From: Candidatus Methanophagaceae archaeon
GTDB lineage: Archaea; Halobacteriota; Syntropharchaeia; Alkanophagales; Methanospirareceae
NCBI GenBank assembly: GCA_013374505.1
Contig: QENJ01000058.1
Coordinates: forward strand, 1 to 15,430
DNA length: 15,430 nucleotides
Direction: 5' to 3'
Positions within the stretch are counted from its first letter, which is position 1; every line of letters begins with the position of its first letter. The notes under the pieces were generated by a model. The model searched no databases. It had not been told where the DNA came from and worked only from the letters and a program-made list of their open reading frames with translations. Positions 1-7,923 of this stretch are shown here, piece after piece. The position numbers and the translations under genes are program-made.

Positions 1-61
1 TAACTTCTTGTGTTAATCTTGTGAAATCTCGTGGTTTTTTTATTTAGCTATACAAATATGG

Positions 62-71
62 AATATTTAAG
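62..71 (+). promoter_or_regulatory. Possible TATA box of the cysteate synthase gene
   Basis: An AT-rich aatatttaag stretch lies about 55-65 nt before the ATG at 126, so a transcript starting about 26 nt downstream would carry a leader of roughly 30 nt. No clear Shine-Dalgarno sequence precedes the ATG. Other AT-rich stretches nearby could serve instead, so this is weak. Confidence 0.25.
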
Positions 72-125
72 TGATAATGGACAATAACATACATAGCGAT
101 ATGGCAATGGCCCATATGTACAACA

Positions 126-1430
126 ATGAAAACAGCAGATTATCATCTGGAATGTTTAGAATGCGGAAGTACAATCACGGACAGATACACGAACATATGC
201 CCCCACGGACACGACTCACTGCTACGAACGGTATATAAAAGAAAGCAAATACGACAGCTCCCGGAAACTGGGATATTCAAGTATATCGATTGGCTACCGG
301 TAGCTGATGCGTTACCGCAAACCGCAGGTCCAATCACGTACAAAAGCGAGCAGTTAGGAAAAGTGCTGGGGTTGAATAATTTGTATATCGGATTCAGCGG
401 TTATTGGCCTGAGAGATCAGTACAGATGAAGACCTGCACGTTCAAGGAGTTAGAAGCGGCACCCACCTGTCAGCGACTAAAAGAAACGTGTGATAAGATC
501 CTGGTCGTGCCTTCTGCCGGTAACACGTCAAGAGCATTCGCAGAGGTATCTACCAGAACCGGCATGCCGGTGGTGGCTGTTGTGCCGAAGAGTAGTGTTC
601 ACCGCATGTGGACCACCACAGAACCCGAAAAACACAACAGCGTATTCTTAATCTCGGTGGACGGCGATTATTCCGATGCAATTGCGCTAAGCCAGGAGTT
701 AGTGCAGCAAAAAGGTTTAATCGCGGAAGGCGGCGTAAAGAATGTCGCGAGACGGGATGGTATGGGCGTGGTAGAACTAGAAGCGGCATTTTTTATGCAC
801 GAATTACCGGATCACTACTTTCAAGCAGTTGGCAGTGGTACAGGTGCGATTGCCGCATGGGAAGCGTTTATCCGGCTGATTGAAGACGGTAGATTCGGTC
901 AAAATATGCCCCGGATTGTTATTGCTCAGAATCTACCGTTTGCTCCAATACTCAGTGCATGGCAAGACGGCCGATCCGAGATAATCGCGGATACCGACAT
1001 GAAAAATGCAGAAGAGGCGATTAAGGCGATGTATGCTGATGTACTTTCCACACGGAATCCACCGTATTCTATCCAGGGTGGTGTGTATGATATGCTTATG
1101 AGTACAAATGGGCACGTATACGGTATAACAAACGGAGAATGCAAAGAAGCCGAGAAGTTGTTCGAATCCGAAGAAGGGATAGATTTAGACCCGGCTGCTT
1201 CTGTTTCAGTTGCTGCATTGATTAAAGCGGTAGATGAACGTTTCGTGGAAAAAACGGACAAAATATTGCTGAATATCACGGGTGGTGGCTATAAACGGTT
1301 GAATGCGGATTATCAGATGTACCGCATAAAAGAGCGTGTTGAGTTGAAATCTTCGGGTCAAATAGCGCTGGATGAGATTGAAACAGCGCTGAATGAATTT
1401 GTTGATAGCTATAGGAATATTATGAGATAG
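126..1430 (+). CDS. Cysteate synthase (PLP-dependent, coenzyme M biosynthesis)
   Basis: Known of the family: a threonine-synthase-like fold-type II PLP enzyme that converts O-phospho-L-serine and sulfite to L-cysteate, the first step of the phosphoserine route to coenzyme M; cytosolic. Seen: 434 residues, close to family length. The N-terminus has a small Cys/His cluster (C10, C13, C25, H27) followed by SLLRTVY, a family hallmark. The likely PLP lysine is K107 in TFKELEA, an AGNTSRAF substrate/cofactor loop lies at 131-138, and the glycine-rich phosphate-binding loop GSGTGAIA at 236-243. The ATG at 126 is the first in-frame start. The gene appears monocistronic, followed by a palindrome and a T-tract. 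Threonine synthase is the main alternative, but the N-terminal cluster and the TFKELEA context favour cysteate synthase. Presence of this gene implies a CoM-using archaeon. Confidence 0.88.
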   Translation: MKTADYHLECLECGSTITDRYTNICPHGHDSLLRTVYKRKQIRQLPETGIFKYIDWLPVADALPQTAGPITYKSEQLGKVLGLNNLYIGFSGYWPERSVQMKTCTFKELEAAPTCQRLKETCDKILVVPSAGNTSRAFAEVSTRTGMPVVAVVPKSSVHRMWTTTEPEKHNSVFLISVDGDYSDAIALSQELVQQKGLIAEGGVKNVARRDGMGVVELEAAFFMHELPDHYFQAVGSGTGAIAAWEAFIRLIEDGRFGQNMPRIVIAQNLPFAPILSAWQDGRSEIIADTDMKNAEEAIKAMYADVLSTRNPPYSIQGGVYDMLMSTNGHVYGITNGECKEAEKLFESEEGIDLDPAASVSVAALIKAVDERFVEKTDKILLNITGGGYKRLNADYQMYRIKERVELKSSGQIALDEIETALNEFVDSYRNIMR

Positions 1431-1447
1431 CTACAGCATCAGAAATC

Positions 1448-1471
1448 AGAGATCTCTCTCTCCTATTTTTT
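1448..1471 (+). terminator. Possible terminator after cysteate synthase
   Basis: A perfect 10-bp palindrome (agagatctct, 1448-1457) is followed by a run of six T at 1466-1471, just after the stop codon at 1430. Archaeal transcription commonly ends at oligo-T tracts. The hairpin is too compact to form a good loop, so the T-tract is the stronger evidence. Confidence 0.35.
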
Positions 1472-1484
1472 CAAAAGGCATAAA

Positions 1485-1493
1485 CTTTAATTA
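1485..1493 (+). promoter_or_regulatory. TATA-like box of the ATPase/TPR operon
   Basis: The sequence ctttaatta is centred about 36 nt before the ATG at 1525, predicting a leader of about 10 nt. It lies after the T-tract of the preceding gene, consistent with separate transcription of the two-gene unit. Confidence 0.4.
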
Positions 1494-1524
1494 GTATTAT
1501 GGTCAATAAAGAACTGAGCAAAAA

Positions 1525-2889
1525 ATGAACAACTTAAAACTCGCCGTTTCTATTCCCGAAGCTTTTGCGGCTGCCGCACCAGACGAAGCACTGCCCAGTG
1601 GTGACCCAAGATACGTGGAATTACGTTCTTGCCGGGGTGGAGAGAATATTGTAGAGGATTTGGCGAGACAAATAACCTGGACAACGGAAGGCTATTTGAA
1701 GTTACTTCTCACGGGGCACAGAGGTTGTGGCAAGACGACCGAGCTTTACAGACTTAAGAGCGTGCTCGAAGATGAGGGATACTTTGTTCTTTACTGGAAT
1801 GCCGAACTTGAACTTAATCTAATGGATGTTGCATGGATTGATGTGATACTCACCCATGTGCGACAGCTTGCCGAGCAAATACACAAAAATGCCCCGGATA
1901 TTAAAATCAACGAGAAATTCCTTGATTCTATTGCCGATTGGTTAGCAAAAGAGATTGTGCAGAAAGTTGAACGGAAAGAGATGGAAGCTGAATTGGAATC
2001 TAAATTTGAAATTGGTGCTAATATACCTTTTTTCCTTAAGGCACTACTCGGTTTAAAGGCTTATATCCGTGGTGGGACAGAAGAGGTAAGAGAGATAAGA
2101 CGTGAACTTGAACGAAGGGCTATCACCCTTTTAAACGATGTGAACATGTTTATAGACGATTTACAACGACAACTACGAGAAAAAAGGTATAAAGGATTAG
2201 TAATACTTGTAGACGGCTTAGAAAAACTGATACTCCGACCTTTGGTTGAAGGAGAAGGCGAAAGAAACATAACTTCTCATAACCTCTTATTTATAGAGCA
2301 AAGTGAGTTTTTGAAATCCCCCAGTTGTCATATTGTTTATACCGTGCCTATTTCTCTTTTAGCCGAAGAGAATATAGCTCAAGTTTTTCCTGACGACCCC
2401 GTGGTTATCCCCATGGTAGAAGTGTATAACAAACAGCAGGGTGGAAATCACCCACTTAAGGAAAATCAACCGGGTATAGACCTGCTTTGTGAAGTAGTGA
2501 GTAGAAGAATAGACGTGGATAAAGTATTTAAAGATGAATATATCTTAAAGAAACTGGGTGTTGAAAGTGGTGGGCATATCCGGGACTTTTTACGGCTTGT
2601 GCGTTACGCATGCCGATATTCAAAAGAAGAGGTAATAGATGAAACTGCGGCGAACCGCGCTGTATCCGCTCTCAGCACTGAGTACGACTATCTGGTAAAA
2701 GACGCTGATATAGAGAAGTTGGTGAAAGTAGAGAAGGAAAAGCGACTCCCCAGCGACATGGACTATGCACACCTGCCTTATCACCTGCTGGTACTTGAAT
2801 ATCGCTCTTCGGAAGGCGAAAAGTGGGCTTCGGTAAATCCATTGGTGAAACGCCTATCGAAATTTAAAGAGGCTTACTATGGCAACTGA
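1525..2889 (+). CDS. P-loop ATPase (AAA/STAND-like) paired with an iSTAND-TPR protein
   Basis: Seen: 454 residues. Walker A is GHRGCGKTT at 64-72. A likely Walker B strand lies at 224-233, hydrophobic residues leading into D230-G-L-E233. A sensor-1-like strand IVYTVP follows at 270-275, and GGHIRDFLRLV at 349-359 resembles the lid arginine region of ORC/STAND-type ATPases. The last 40 residues (about 415-445) look like a small winged-helix. A charged helical insert lies between the P-loop and Walker B (about 140-220). No signal peptide, membrane segment or recognisable effector domain is seen. The stop codon is inside the next gene (11-nt overlap), so the two proteins are probably translationally coupled and act together. 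Known: GHRGCGK-type P-loop ATPases of this sort occur next to TPR proteins in bacteria and archaea, with no settled function. Inference: a signalling or conflict-type NTPase. The cellular role is unknown. Confidence 0.7.
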   Translation: MNNLKLAVSIPEAFAAAAPDEALPSGDPRYVELRSCRGGENIVEDLARQITWTTEGYLKLLLTGHRGCGKTTELYRLKSVLEDEGYFVLYWNAELELNLMDVAWIDVILTHVRQLAEQIHKNAPDIKINEKFLDSIADWLAKEIVQKVERKEMEAELESKFEIGANIPFFLKALLGLKAYIRGGTEEVREIRRELERRAITLLNDVNMFIDDLQRQLREKRYKGLVILVDGLEKLILRPLVEGEGERNITSHNLLFIEQSEFLKSPSCHIVYTVPISLLAEENIAQVFPDDPVVIPMVEVYNKQQGGNHPLKENQPGIDLLCEVVSRRIDVDKVFKDEYILKKLGVESGGHIRDFLRLVRYACRYSKEEVIDETAANRAVSALSTEYDYLVKDADIEKLVKVEKEKRLPSDMDYAHLPYHLLVLEYRSSEGEKWASVNPLVKRLSKFKEAYYGN

Positions 2890-4564
2890 ACTTTCTGTTA
2901 CGGGAAAGAATGAATTTGAAGACTTAGTCCATGCTCTGGAATGGAGCAACGAATTTGCTATTTATTTTGCCGTGGTAAATCCACCATTAATCCGAAAACA
3001 AACGGCTGAAGAGCTCAAGATAAGTCTTGATGAAAAAGAGATAAAAGTGCATTCCTTAGAACTTGACAGTTCACACTTTGATTTGCTTTCTATTATTACC
3101 CAAAAAGTTCCTTCTTATTGTCTTAGAGGTGCTGAGACTGAAATCCGTTCTGTACTTTTTATCTTCGGTGCTGAGGAAGCAATAGCTGCTGACGCAGACA
3201 ACAGAAGATTATTTTTCGATTGCTTGAATTGGCAGCGGGATAAATTAAGAGAAACAATAGCCTGCCCAATAGTAATCTGGCTACCGGAATTTGCATTGAG
3301 AATTCTTACATTGGAAGCCCCTGATTTCTGGGCATGGCGAAGCGGTGTATACTATCTTGTGCCGGAACCAATATGGATTTTAAAGGATACTGAAGAGCTT
3401 TTCAAGAGAGGACCGAGCGAATATGACAGTCTCACTCATCAAGAGAAGATAAAGCGGTTACAGCAGTTTAAAGCACTTCTGGAAGAATATGAAAAGAGTT
3501 CGTTTGGAGAAACATCAGAGTCTGAGTTATTACAAATCAGATTCTATTTGCTTCAAGAAGCGGGAAAAGCTGCCTTCTCTTTGGCCAATTATGAAGAGGC
3601 AAAGCAATATTCCCTTCAAAGTTTAAAGATGGCAGAGAGACTTAAAGATAAGAAACTTTCTGGTTCCATTTTTTCTACATTATCTTTAATTTCATTCATT
3701 CAAGGAGATTATGCCTCTGCAAATGAATATGGCGCGAAAGATTTAAAAATAGCTCAAGAACTTGGTAATGATAATAATGTAGCTTACACTTTCCAGTTTT
3801 TAGGACTGATTGCTAATGTCCAAAAGGATTATCATAAAGCAGATAAGTTTTATAAAAAAAGCCTTGCAATTAGGGAAGAATTAGGGAATAAGAAATTAAT
3901 AGCTTCTGCTCTTAGCTATCTTGGGGGCATGACTAAAGACAAGAATAAAATTGCTAAAGCGAAAACACTTTTCGAGGAAAGTTTAAAAATCAACGAAGAA
4001 ATCGGCGATAAGGGTGGGATAGCAGATAACCTAATTGAACTAAGCGATTTAGCTCAAAGCCAGGGGAACATAGATGAAGCGGTTCGCCGAATTGGAGAAG
4101 CTCAGGCTATCAGCAACGAGATAAACGACCGTAGCAGAATTGCCAACGTTCTAGAAAAACAAGGTACTCTTGCTGAGACTCAAGGTGATTACCAGCAAGC
4201 TCAGAAGTACTATGAAGAAAGTTTGGATATTTATGAACTGTTAGGGGATAAAATACAAATTGCCTCCATTTATAGCAAGTTAGGGATAATTGCAAAAAAT
4301 TCAGAGAATTATGAAGATGCAAAGAGATATTTAAAAGAAGGTTTGAAAATAGTTAAGGACATGGGGGCAAAACCTTTAATTGCTTCATACCAAGCAGTGC
4401 TAGGGTTGGTTTATTTGCAAACAGAAGATTTCAATGAAGCGGAAAGACAGTTTTTAGGTGCTCTGGAGATTTTTGAACGTCTTGGCAATACTAAAATGAT
4501 TGAGACGGTGAATCAAGGGTTAGAACAGGCGAGAAAAGGCATACACGACAAAAATAAGTTGTGA
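2879..4564 (+). CDS. N-terminal inactive-STAND-like domain plus eight TPRs
   Basis: Seen: 561 residues in two parts. Residues about 10-165 follow the order of a P-loop NTPase but lack a Walker A motif. FAIYFAVVNPPLIRK (27-40) sits where the P-loop should be, SVLFIFGAEEA (91-101) where Walker B should be, and CPIVIWLPEFAL (129-140) where sensor 1 should be. An APDFWAWRSG motif follows at 147-156. From about 228 to 540 there are eight TPR units with an exact 40-residue period, each with a D/N-Y-x-x-A core and an L-G-[DN] or equivalent turn. Inference: a nucleotide-binding-dead STAND module (the iSTAND type described in bacterial conflict systems) serves as an adaptor, and the TPR superhelix senses or scaffolds a partner, most likely the ATPase encoded by the overlapping upstream gene. 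No enzymatic effector is visible. The start ATG at 2879 overlaps the upstream stop. The DNA of the TPR half appears more AT-rich than the flanking housekeeping genes, a weak hint of transfer. Confidence 0.7.
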   Translation: MATELSVTGKNEFEDLVHALEWSNEFAIYFAVVNPPLIRKQTAEELKISLDEKEIKVHSLELDSSHFDLLSIITQKVPSYCLRGAETEIRSVLFIFGAEEAIAADADNRRLFFDCLNWQRDKLRETIACPIVIWLPEFALRILTLEAPDFWAWRSGVYYLVPEPIWILKDTEELFKRGPSEYDSLTHQEKIKRLQQFKALLEEYEKSSFGETSESELLQIRFYLLQEAGKAAFSLANYEEAKQYSLQSLKMAERLKDKKLSGSIFSTLSLISFIQGDYASANEYGAKDLKIAQELGNDNNVAYTFQFLGLIANVQKDYHKADKFYKKSLAIREELGNKKLIASALSYLGGMTKDKNKIAKAKTLFEESLKINEEIGDKGGIADNLIELSDLAQSQGNIDEAVRRIGEAQAISNEINDRSRIANVLEKQGTLAETQGDYQQAQKYYEESLDIYELLGDKIQIASIYSKLGIIAKNSENYEDAKRYLKEGLKIVKDMGAKPLIASYQAVLGLVYLQTEDFNEAERQFLGALEIFERLGNTKMIETVNQGLEQARKGIHDKNKL

Positions 4565-4643
4565 AACCAACAAAAAGCTATTTGCTTGAACACCCCTATA
4601 ATTTGCACTTTCCACTTTGTATTTTGCCTTTTACAATAAGCTC

Positions 4644-4708
4644 TAACCCCTCCACGAACCACTGAAAAATATAGATGAGCACCAAGCAGTCCGTTTTGGA
4701 GGGGGTTA
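4644..4708. terminator. Inverted repeat between convergent genes (possible bidirectional terminator)
   Basis: Arms taacccctcca (4644-4654) and tggagggggtta (4697-4708) are complementary apart from one extra G, separated by about 42 nt. They sit in the 152-nt gap between two convergent genes. A pyrimidine-rich, T-rich stretch at about 4600-4633 precedes them and could end the upstream operon. The position suggests a role in ending both transcripts. The large loop makes a classical intrinsic terminator unlikely. Confidence 0.4.
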
Positions 4709-4716
4709 AATAGCTC

Positions 4717-6486
4717 CTAATAGTTCACCCTACCACCTCGAACCGACTTGAACTCATCTGATTGCCTCTCCGTATCTATTAAATCTCGTGTCCTACCCGC
4801 GATCTGCGATTCAATATCCGCTGCTTCATCTCGTGCGGCACTCCTCGCAATATGCAAATCATCTATCTTCATCACTCGGGCAGCCGCTTCGGTAGCCGAT
4901 ATAAACGCCTGTAACTTCACTGTCAACGGATCTATTATATCCTCAGCCATCATATCGCTTTTCACTTGCTTAGCCAATCCCGATATGCCTGCATTTCTAT
5001 TTCCATCGAAATGCTCTGCCCTAAGCTTCGTTAAAGTATCAATATGATTCATCCCACTGTTCTTCGCTATTGCCAGTGGTATAGTCTCAATAGCGTCTGC
5101 AAACGCTTCCATCGCCAACTGCTCCTTACCCGGAACCTTCTTTGCTGCTTTTCTGAGCTGATACGCACATTCCATCTCCACCGCACCGCCTCCCGGTACC
5201 ACTCGTGCATCCACAAACAGTTGCGCAACGGCATGCAAAGCGCTTCTTATCTCGCCTACCAAACCCTCTAAAATCCGGAGGGTTGTACCTCTTATAAGTA
5301 TAGTGGCTGATTTCTTACGTGCACAATCTTCTATGAACACGTAGTTATCACCTCCTATCTTCCGTTGCACCACTCTCCCTGCAACGCCAAATTTATCTTC
5401 GCTTAAGACGCTTATATCTTTCACTATCTTACCGTTAGTGGATCGCTCCAACCTCATCAAATCCGTTAATTTCACTCGCTTTATCAGCATTATACCAGCA
5501 TCCCTGAACTTATCCAGTGCGTCATCATCAACACCCCATCGGCAGCAAATTACGTTTGCGCCACAGTTTATTACCGGGTCCACAACTTCATCAAACAGTT
5601 TTGCTCGTGCCTCCCGGAACTCCTTGAAATGTGACGGTTCAGAGAATTTTACGCTAATCTCAAGTGCACCGAGTGTTTGTCCGGCTTTACTCCGTTCCCT
5701 TGCACCGGTTCCTGTCTTCAGCTCCTTTCGTCCCTTTATCCTCGGCTCTTTATGCTCGATCGGGAAATCGAGCAGCGCTATCCGCGCATTCTCTATCTCT
5801 GTTGGAAGCGCATCCAGCACTTCTCGGTCTATAACAACGCCTTCTAAAAAAGTCGTCTCATGTACTCTACTTCCACTCTTCGTTTCTATTACTATGTCCT
5901 CTACCACTATGGGCTCATTATCGTCACTATCACGTAGCCGCTTTATGCTCTCGACTACAGTATCCACTAATAGGTCTCCTTCACCAAAATCGCCTTTCTT
6001 TAATGCCGTCTTCGCCACTTTCCGCAAAACCGCATCACTGCCTTCGCCTCTTACCTCAACAGGAGACGCTATCTCAGTTAAAACCGCTTTTACAACCTCA
6101 AGCGCCATCTCATACCCATTTATCACTTTATTTTGATGCACGCCCAATGCCCTCAATTCATACCCTTTCTTCACTAGCTCGCCCATCAAAACCATAACCG
6201 CTGCTACTCCATCCCCTACTCTTTCGCCCTGTGTTAACCCCGCGTTTAACAGTATATCCGCAGTAGGATGCTGATACTTTAATTCCTTTACCAGGCTGAG
6301 TGCGTTACTGGATATAAGGTCCGCAGCTTCTATCTTCGTGGCGCCCTGCGTTATCAAAATCTTAGATCCATGAGGTCCAATAACCGGCTTTAACATCTCC
6401 GAAAAGCTGGCGGCAACTTGCATATTCGCCGCCTGGATCTCCTCCGGTGCTACTTCTCCTGGTGGTAACTCCTCTTTTATCGTCAT
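4717..6486 (-). CDS. Divergent thermosome-like group II chaperonin, catalytic Asp residues lost
   Basis: Seen: 589 residues, about 45 longer than a typical thermosome subunit, colinear with the family end to end. GPHG lies at 37-40, HPTAD at 73-77, GDG at 91-93, the apical GANVICCRWGVDDDAL at 309-324, ILIRGTT at 396-402, PGGGAVE at 431-437, EQLAMEAFADAIE at 455-467 and ATEAAARVMKIDD at 531-543. Departures from the family: the ITNDG motif, whose Asp is needed for ATP hydrolysis, reads ISSNA (58-62), so Asp becomes N61. GDGTTT is GDGVAA. The second catalytic Asp (equivalent to GroEL D398, in the DAL motif upstream of GGGA) is S415. The usual GGM-rich C-terminal tail is replaced by a charged tail (about 547-589). 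Inference: a hydrolysis-deficient paralogue, perhaps a non-cycling subunit of a mixed ring or a holdase; a canonical thermosome should be encoded elsewhere. It is transcribed divergently from the next gene across a 92-nt gap. Confidence 0.82.
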   Translation of the reverse strand: MTIKEELPPGEVAPEEIQAANMQVAASFSEMLKPVIGPHGSKILITQGATKIEAADLISSNALSLVKELKYQHPTADILLNAGLTQGERVGDGVAAVMVLMGELVKKGYELRALGVHQNKVINGYEMALEVVKAVLTEIASPVEVRGEGSDAVLRKVAKTALKKGDFGEGDLLVDTVVESIKRLRDSDDNEPIVVEDIVIETKSGSRVHETTFLEGVVIDREVLDALPTEIENARIALLDFPIEHKEPRIKGRKELKTGTGARERSKAGQTLGALEISVKFSEPSHFKEFREARAKLFDEVVDPVINCGANVICCRWGVDDDALDKFRDAGIMLIKRVKLTDLMRLERSTNGKIVKDISVLSEDKFGVAGRVVQRKIGGDNYVFIEDCARKKSATILIRGTTLRILEGLVGEIRSALHAVAQLFVDARVVPGGGAVEMECAYQLRKAAKKVPGKEQLAMEAFADAIETIPLAIAKNSGMNHIDTLTKLRAEHFDGNRNAGISGLAKQVKSDMMAEDIIDPLTVKLQAFISATEAAARVMKIDDLHIARSAARDEAADIESQIAGRTRDLIDTERQSDEFKSVRGGRVNY

Positions 6487-6578
6487 TTTTCTCTTCTTCT
6501 CTTTACCCTTCTCTTTATCTCCACACTAACGTTACTAAAAACAAAAGCATCTCTAAACTAAAATAACTTATTAAAAAA

Positions 6579-7808
6579 ATGAACCTACCCGTACCGGGAA
6601 CAAAATTTTCCATCGAAACTTTCGGCTGCACCGCGAATACTGGTGACACGATGAAGATGCGTGCGATTTTAAGAAAGTCGGGCCATGAGATAGTGGAAGA
6701 ACACAAAGCCGAAGTCGTTATCGTGAATACCTGCACCGTAACGAAGAGAACGGAATTAAATGTGCTAAAGCGACTGAACGAGTTGAAGCAGCAGGGAAAA
6801 GAGGTAATCGTAGCTGGTTGTATGGCAGCGGCGCAGCCTGAGCTTGTAAGAAGTATTCTGGGCAATGATGTAGCACTGGTAACACCGCAGGATATTTGCA
6901 GTAGTAAGGAACAAGAATTCGATTTTGATGGCTTGATTAGTACAATACCCATATCAATGGGCTGTACAGGAAACTGCACTTATTGCATCGTGAAACAAGC
7001 GAGAGGCGAACTAAAGAGTTACTCACCGGAAAAGATACGTGACGCGGTAAAAAATGCGGTGGACAAAGGTGCAAAAGAGATACGAATTACTGCTCAGGAC
7101 TGCAGTGCATACGGTCTTGACCGGGCAGACATAAAGCTCCCGGAGCTGTTAAAATTGGTGACTGCTGTGCATGGCGAGTTCCGTGTGAGAGTAGGCATGA
7201 TGAACCCTTTTACACTACTTCCTATTTTAGATGATGTTCTGGACGCATTCGACTCCGAAAAGATATTCAAATTCTTTCATGTGCCTGTGCAATCTGGTTC
7301 TGATAGGGTGCTAAACGATATGAAAAGGAATTACAAGATAGATGAGTTCGTGGACCTGGTAGCGACCATAAGGCACCGATTCGAGTATTGCACGATTTCG
7401 ACTGATTTTATCATTGGATTCCCAACAGAAACGGAAACAGAGTTCTTAGTATCGCTGAACCTATTGGAGCGCGTAAAGCCGGAAAAAGTTAACATAACAA
7501 GGTTCTCACCAAGACCCATGACCGAAGCCGCGAAGCAGAAGGATTTGTTAGAGCGGGAGAAGAAAAGACGGTCTAGAATAATCTCCGAGATGTATCACAA
7601 GCTTGCCATTGCCACGAACAAGGAATTGGAAGGGACGGTGATTACTGTTTTAGTAACGGAAAAGGGTAAGAAAGGTGGCGTGATCGCGCGCGACTGCGCA
7701 TACCGCACCGTGGTATTAAAAGCGGATTTGCCTCTCGGGTCATATTTCCCGGTGCGTATAAACGAAGCGAGAAGCACTTATCTGATAGGAGAAGTTAAAA
7801 ACATTTGA
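6579..7808 (+). CDS. Archaeal MiaB-like tRNA methylthiotransferase (e-MtaB type)
   Basis: Known: radical-SAM methylthiotransferase that converts t6A37 to ms2t6A37 in tRNAs reading ANN codons, using two [4Fe-4S] clusters. Seen: 409 residues. The N-terminal methylthiotransferase domain carries three cluster cysteines, C17 (FGCTAN), C52 (NTCTVT) and C81 (AGCMAA). The radical-SAM motif is C129-x3-C133-x2-C136. Supporting motifs are HVPVQSGSDRVL at 234-245 and DFIIGFPTET at 276-285. A C-terminal TRAM-like domain spans about 348-406. The length fits the archaeal/eukaryotic subfamily, shorter than bacterial MiaB. The ATG at 6579 follows an A-rich stretch with no Shine-Dalgarno, suggesting a short or absent leader. 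The tRNA-Thr gene at 10691 has A37 after U36 and is a plausible substrate. Confidence 0.88.
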   Translation: MNLPVPGTKFSIETFGCTANTGDTMKMRAILRKSGHEIVEEHKAEVVIVNTCTVTKRTELNVLKRLNELKQQGKEVIVAGCMAAAQPELVRSILGNDVALVTPQDICSSKEQEFDFDGLISTIPISMGCTGNCTYCIVKQARGELKSYSPEKIRDAVKNAVDKGAKEIRITAQDCSAYGLDRADIKLPELLKLVTAVHGEFRVRVGMMNPFTLLPILDDVLDAFDSEKIFKFFHVPVQSGSDRVLNDMKRNYKIDEFVDLVATIRHRFEYCTISTDFIIGFPTETETEFLVSLNLLERVKPEKVNITRFSPRPMTEAAKQKDLLEREKKRRSRIISEMYHKLAIATNKELEGTVITVLVTEKGKKGGVIARDCAYRTVVLKADLPLGSYFPVRINEARSTYLIGEVKNI

Positions 7809-7892
7809 CGGATAGGAACCACATCCAAACGGAATATGCTTTAAGCCACATGCGCAACGGAAATCCACTCTATAACATTACCATTACATAAC

Positions 7893-7902
7893 CTTTAAAT
7901 TT
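7893..7902 (+). promoter_or_regulatory. TATA box of the AN1-rhomboid gene
   Basis: The sequence ctttaaattt is centred about 26 nt before the ATG at 7924, so transcription would start at or next to the start codon. No Shine-Dalgarno is present, as expected for a leaderless archaeal mRNA. Confidence 0.5.
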
Positions 7903-7923
7903 GTAACCTCTCCTTTCACTTAC

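Noticed and set aside
126..1430. Annotation as threonine synthase
   Set aside because: The fold is shared, but the N-terminal Cys cluster with SLLRTVY and the TFKELEA lysine context fit cysteate synthase better.
1499..1528. A nine-codon upstream frame (MVNKELSKK) whose TGA overlaps the ATPase ATG
   Set aside because: The best TATA-like box predicts a transcription start downstream of its ATG, there is no Shine-Dalgarno, and a frame this short is likely by chance.
4595..4635. T/C-rich stretch with tttgcactttccactttgta-like repetition
   Set aside because: The apparent 10-base repetition is too degenerate to call a tandem repeat. It is mentioned only as a possible termination region.
5438..6136. 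A 232-residue open frame on the plus strand
   Set aside because: It is antisense to the chaperonin gene, is very Ser/Thr-rich as expected of a reverse-frame shadow, has no domain, and the minus-strand frame is clearly conserved coding sequence.
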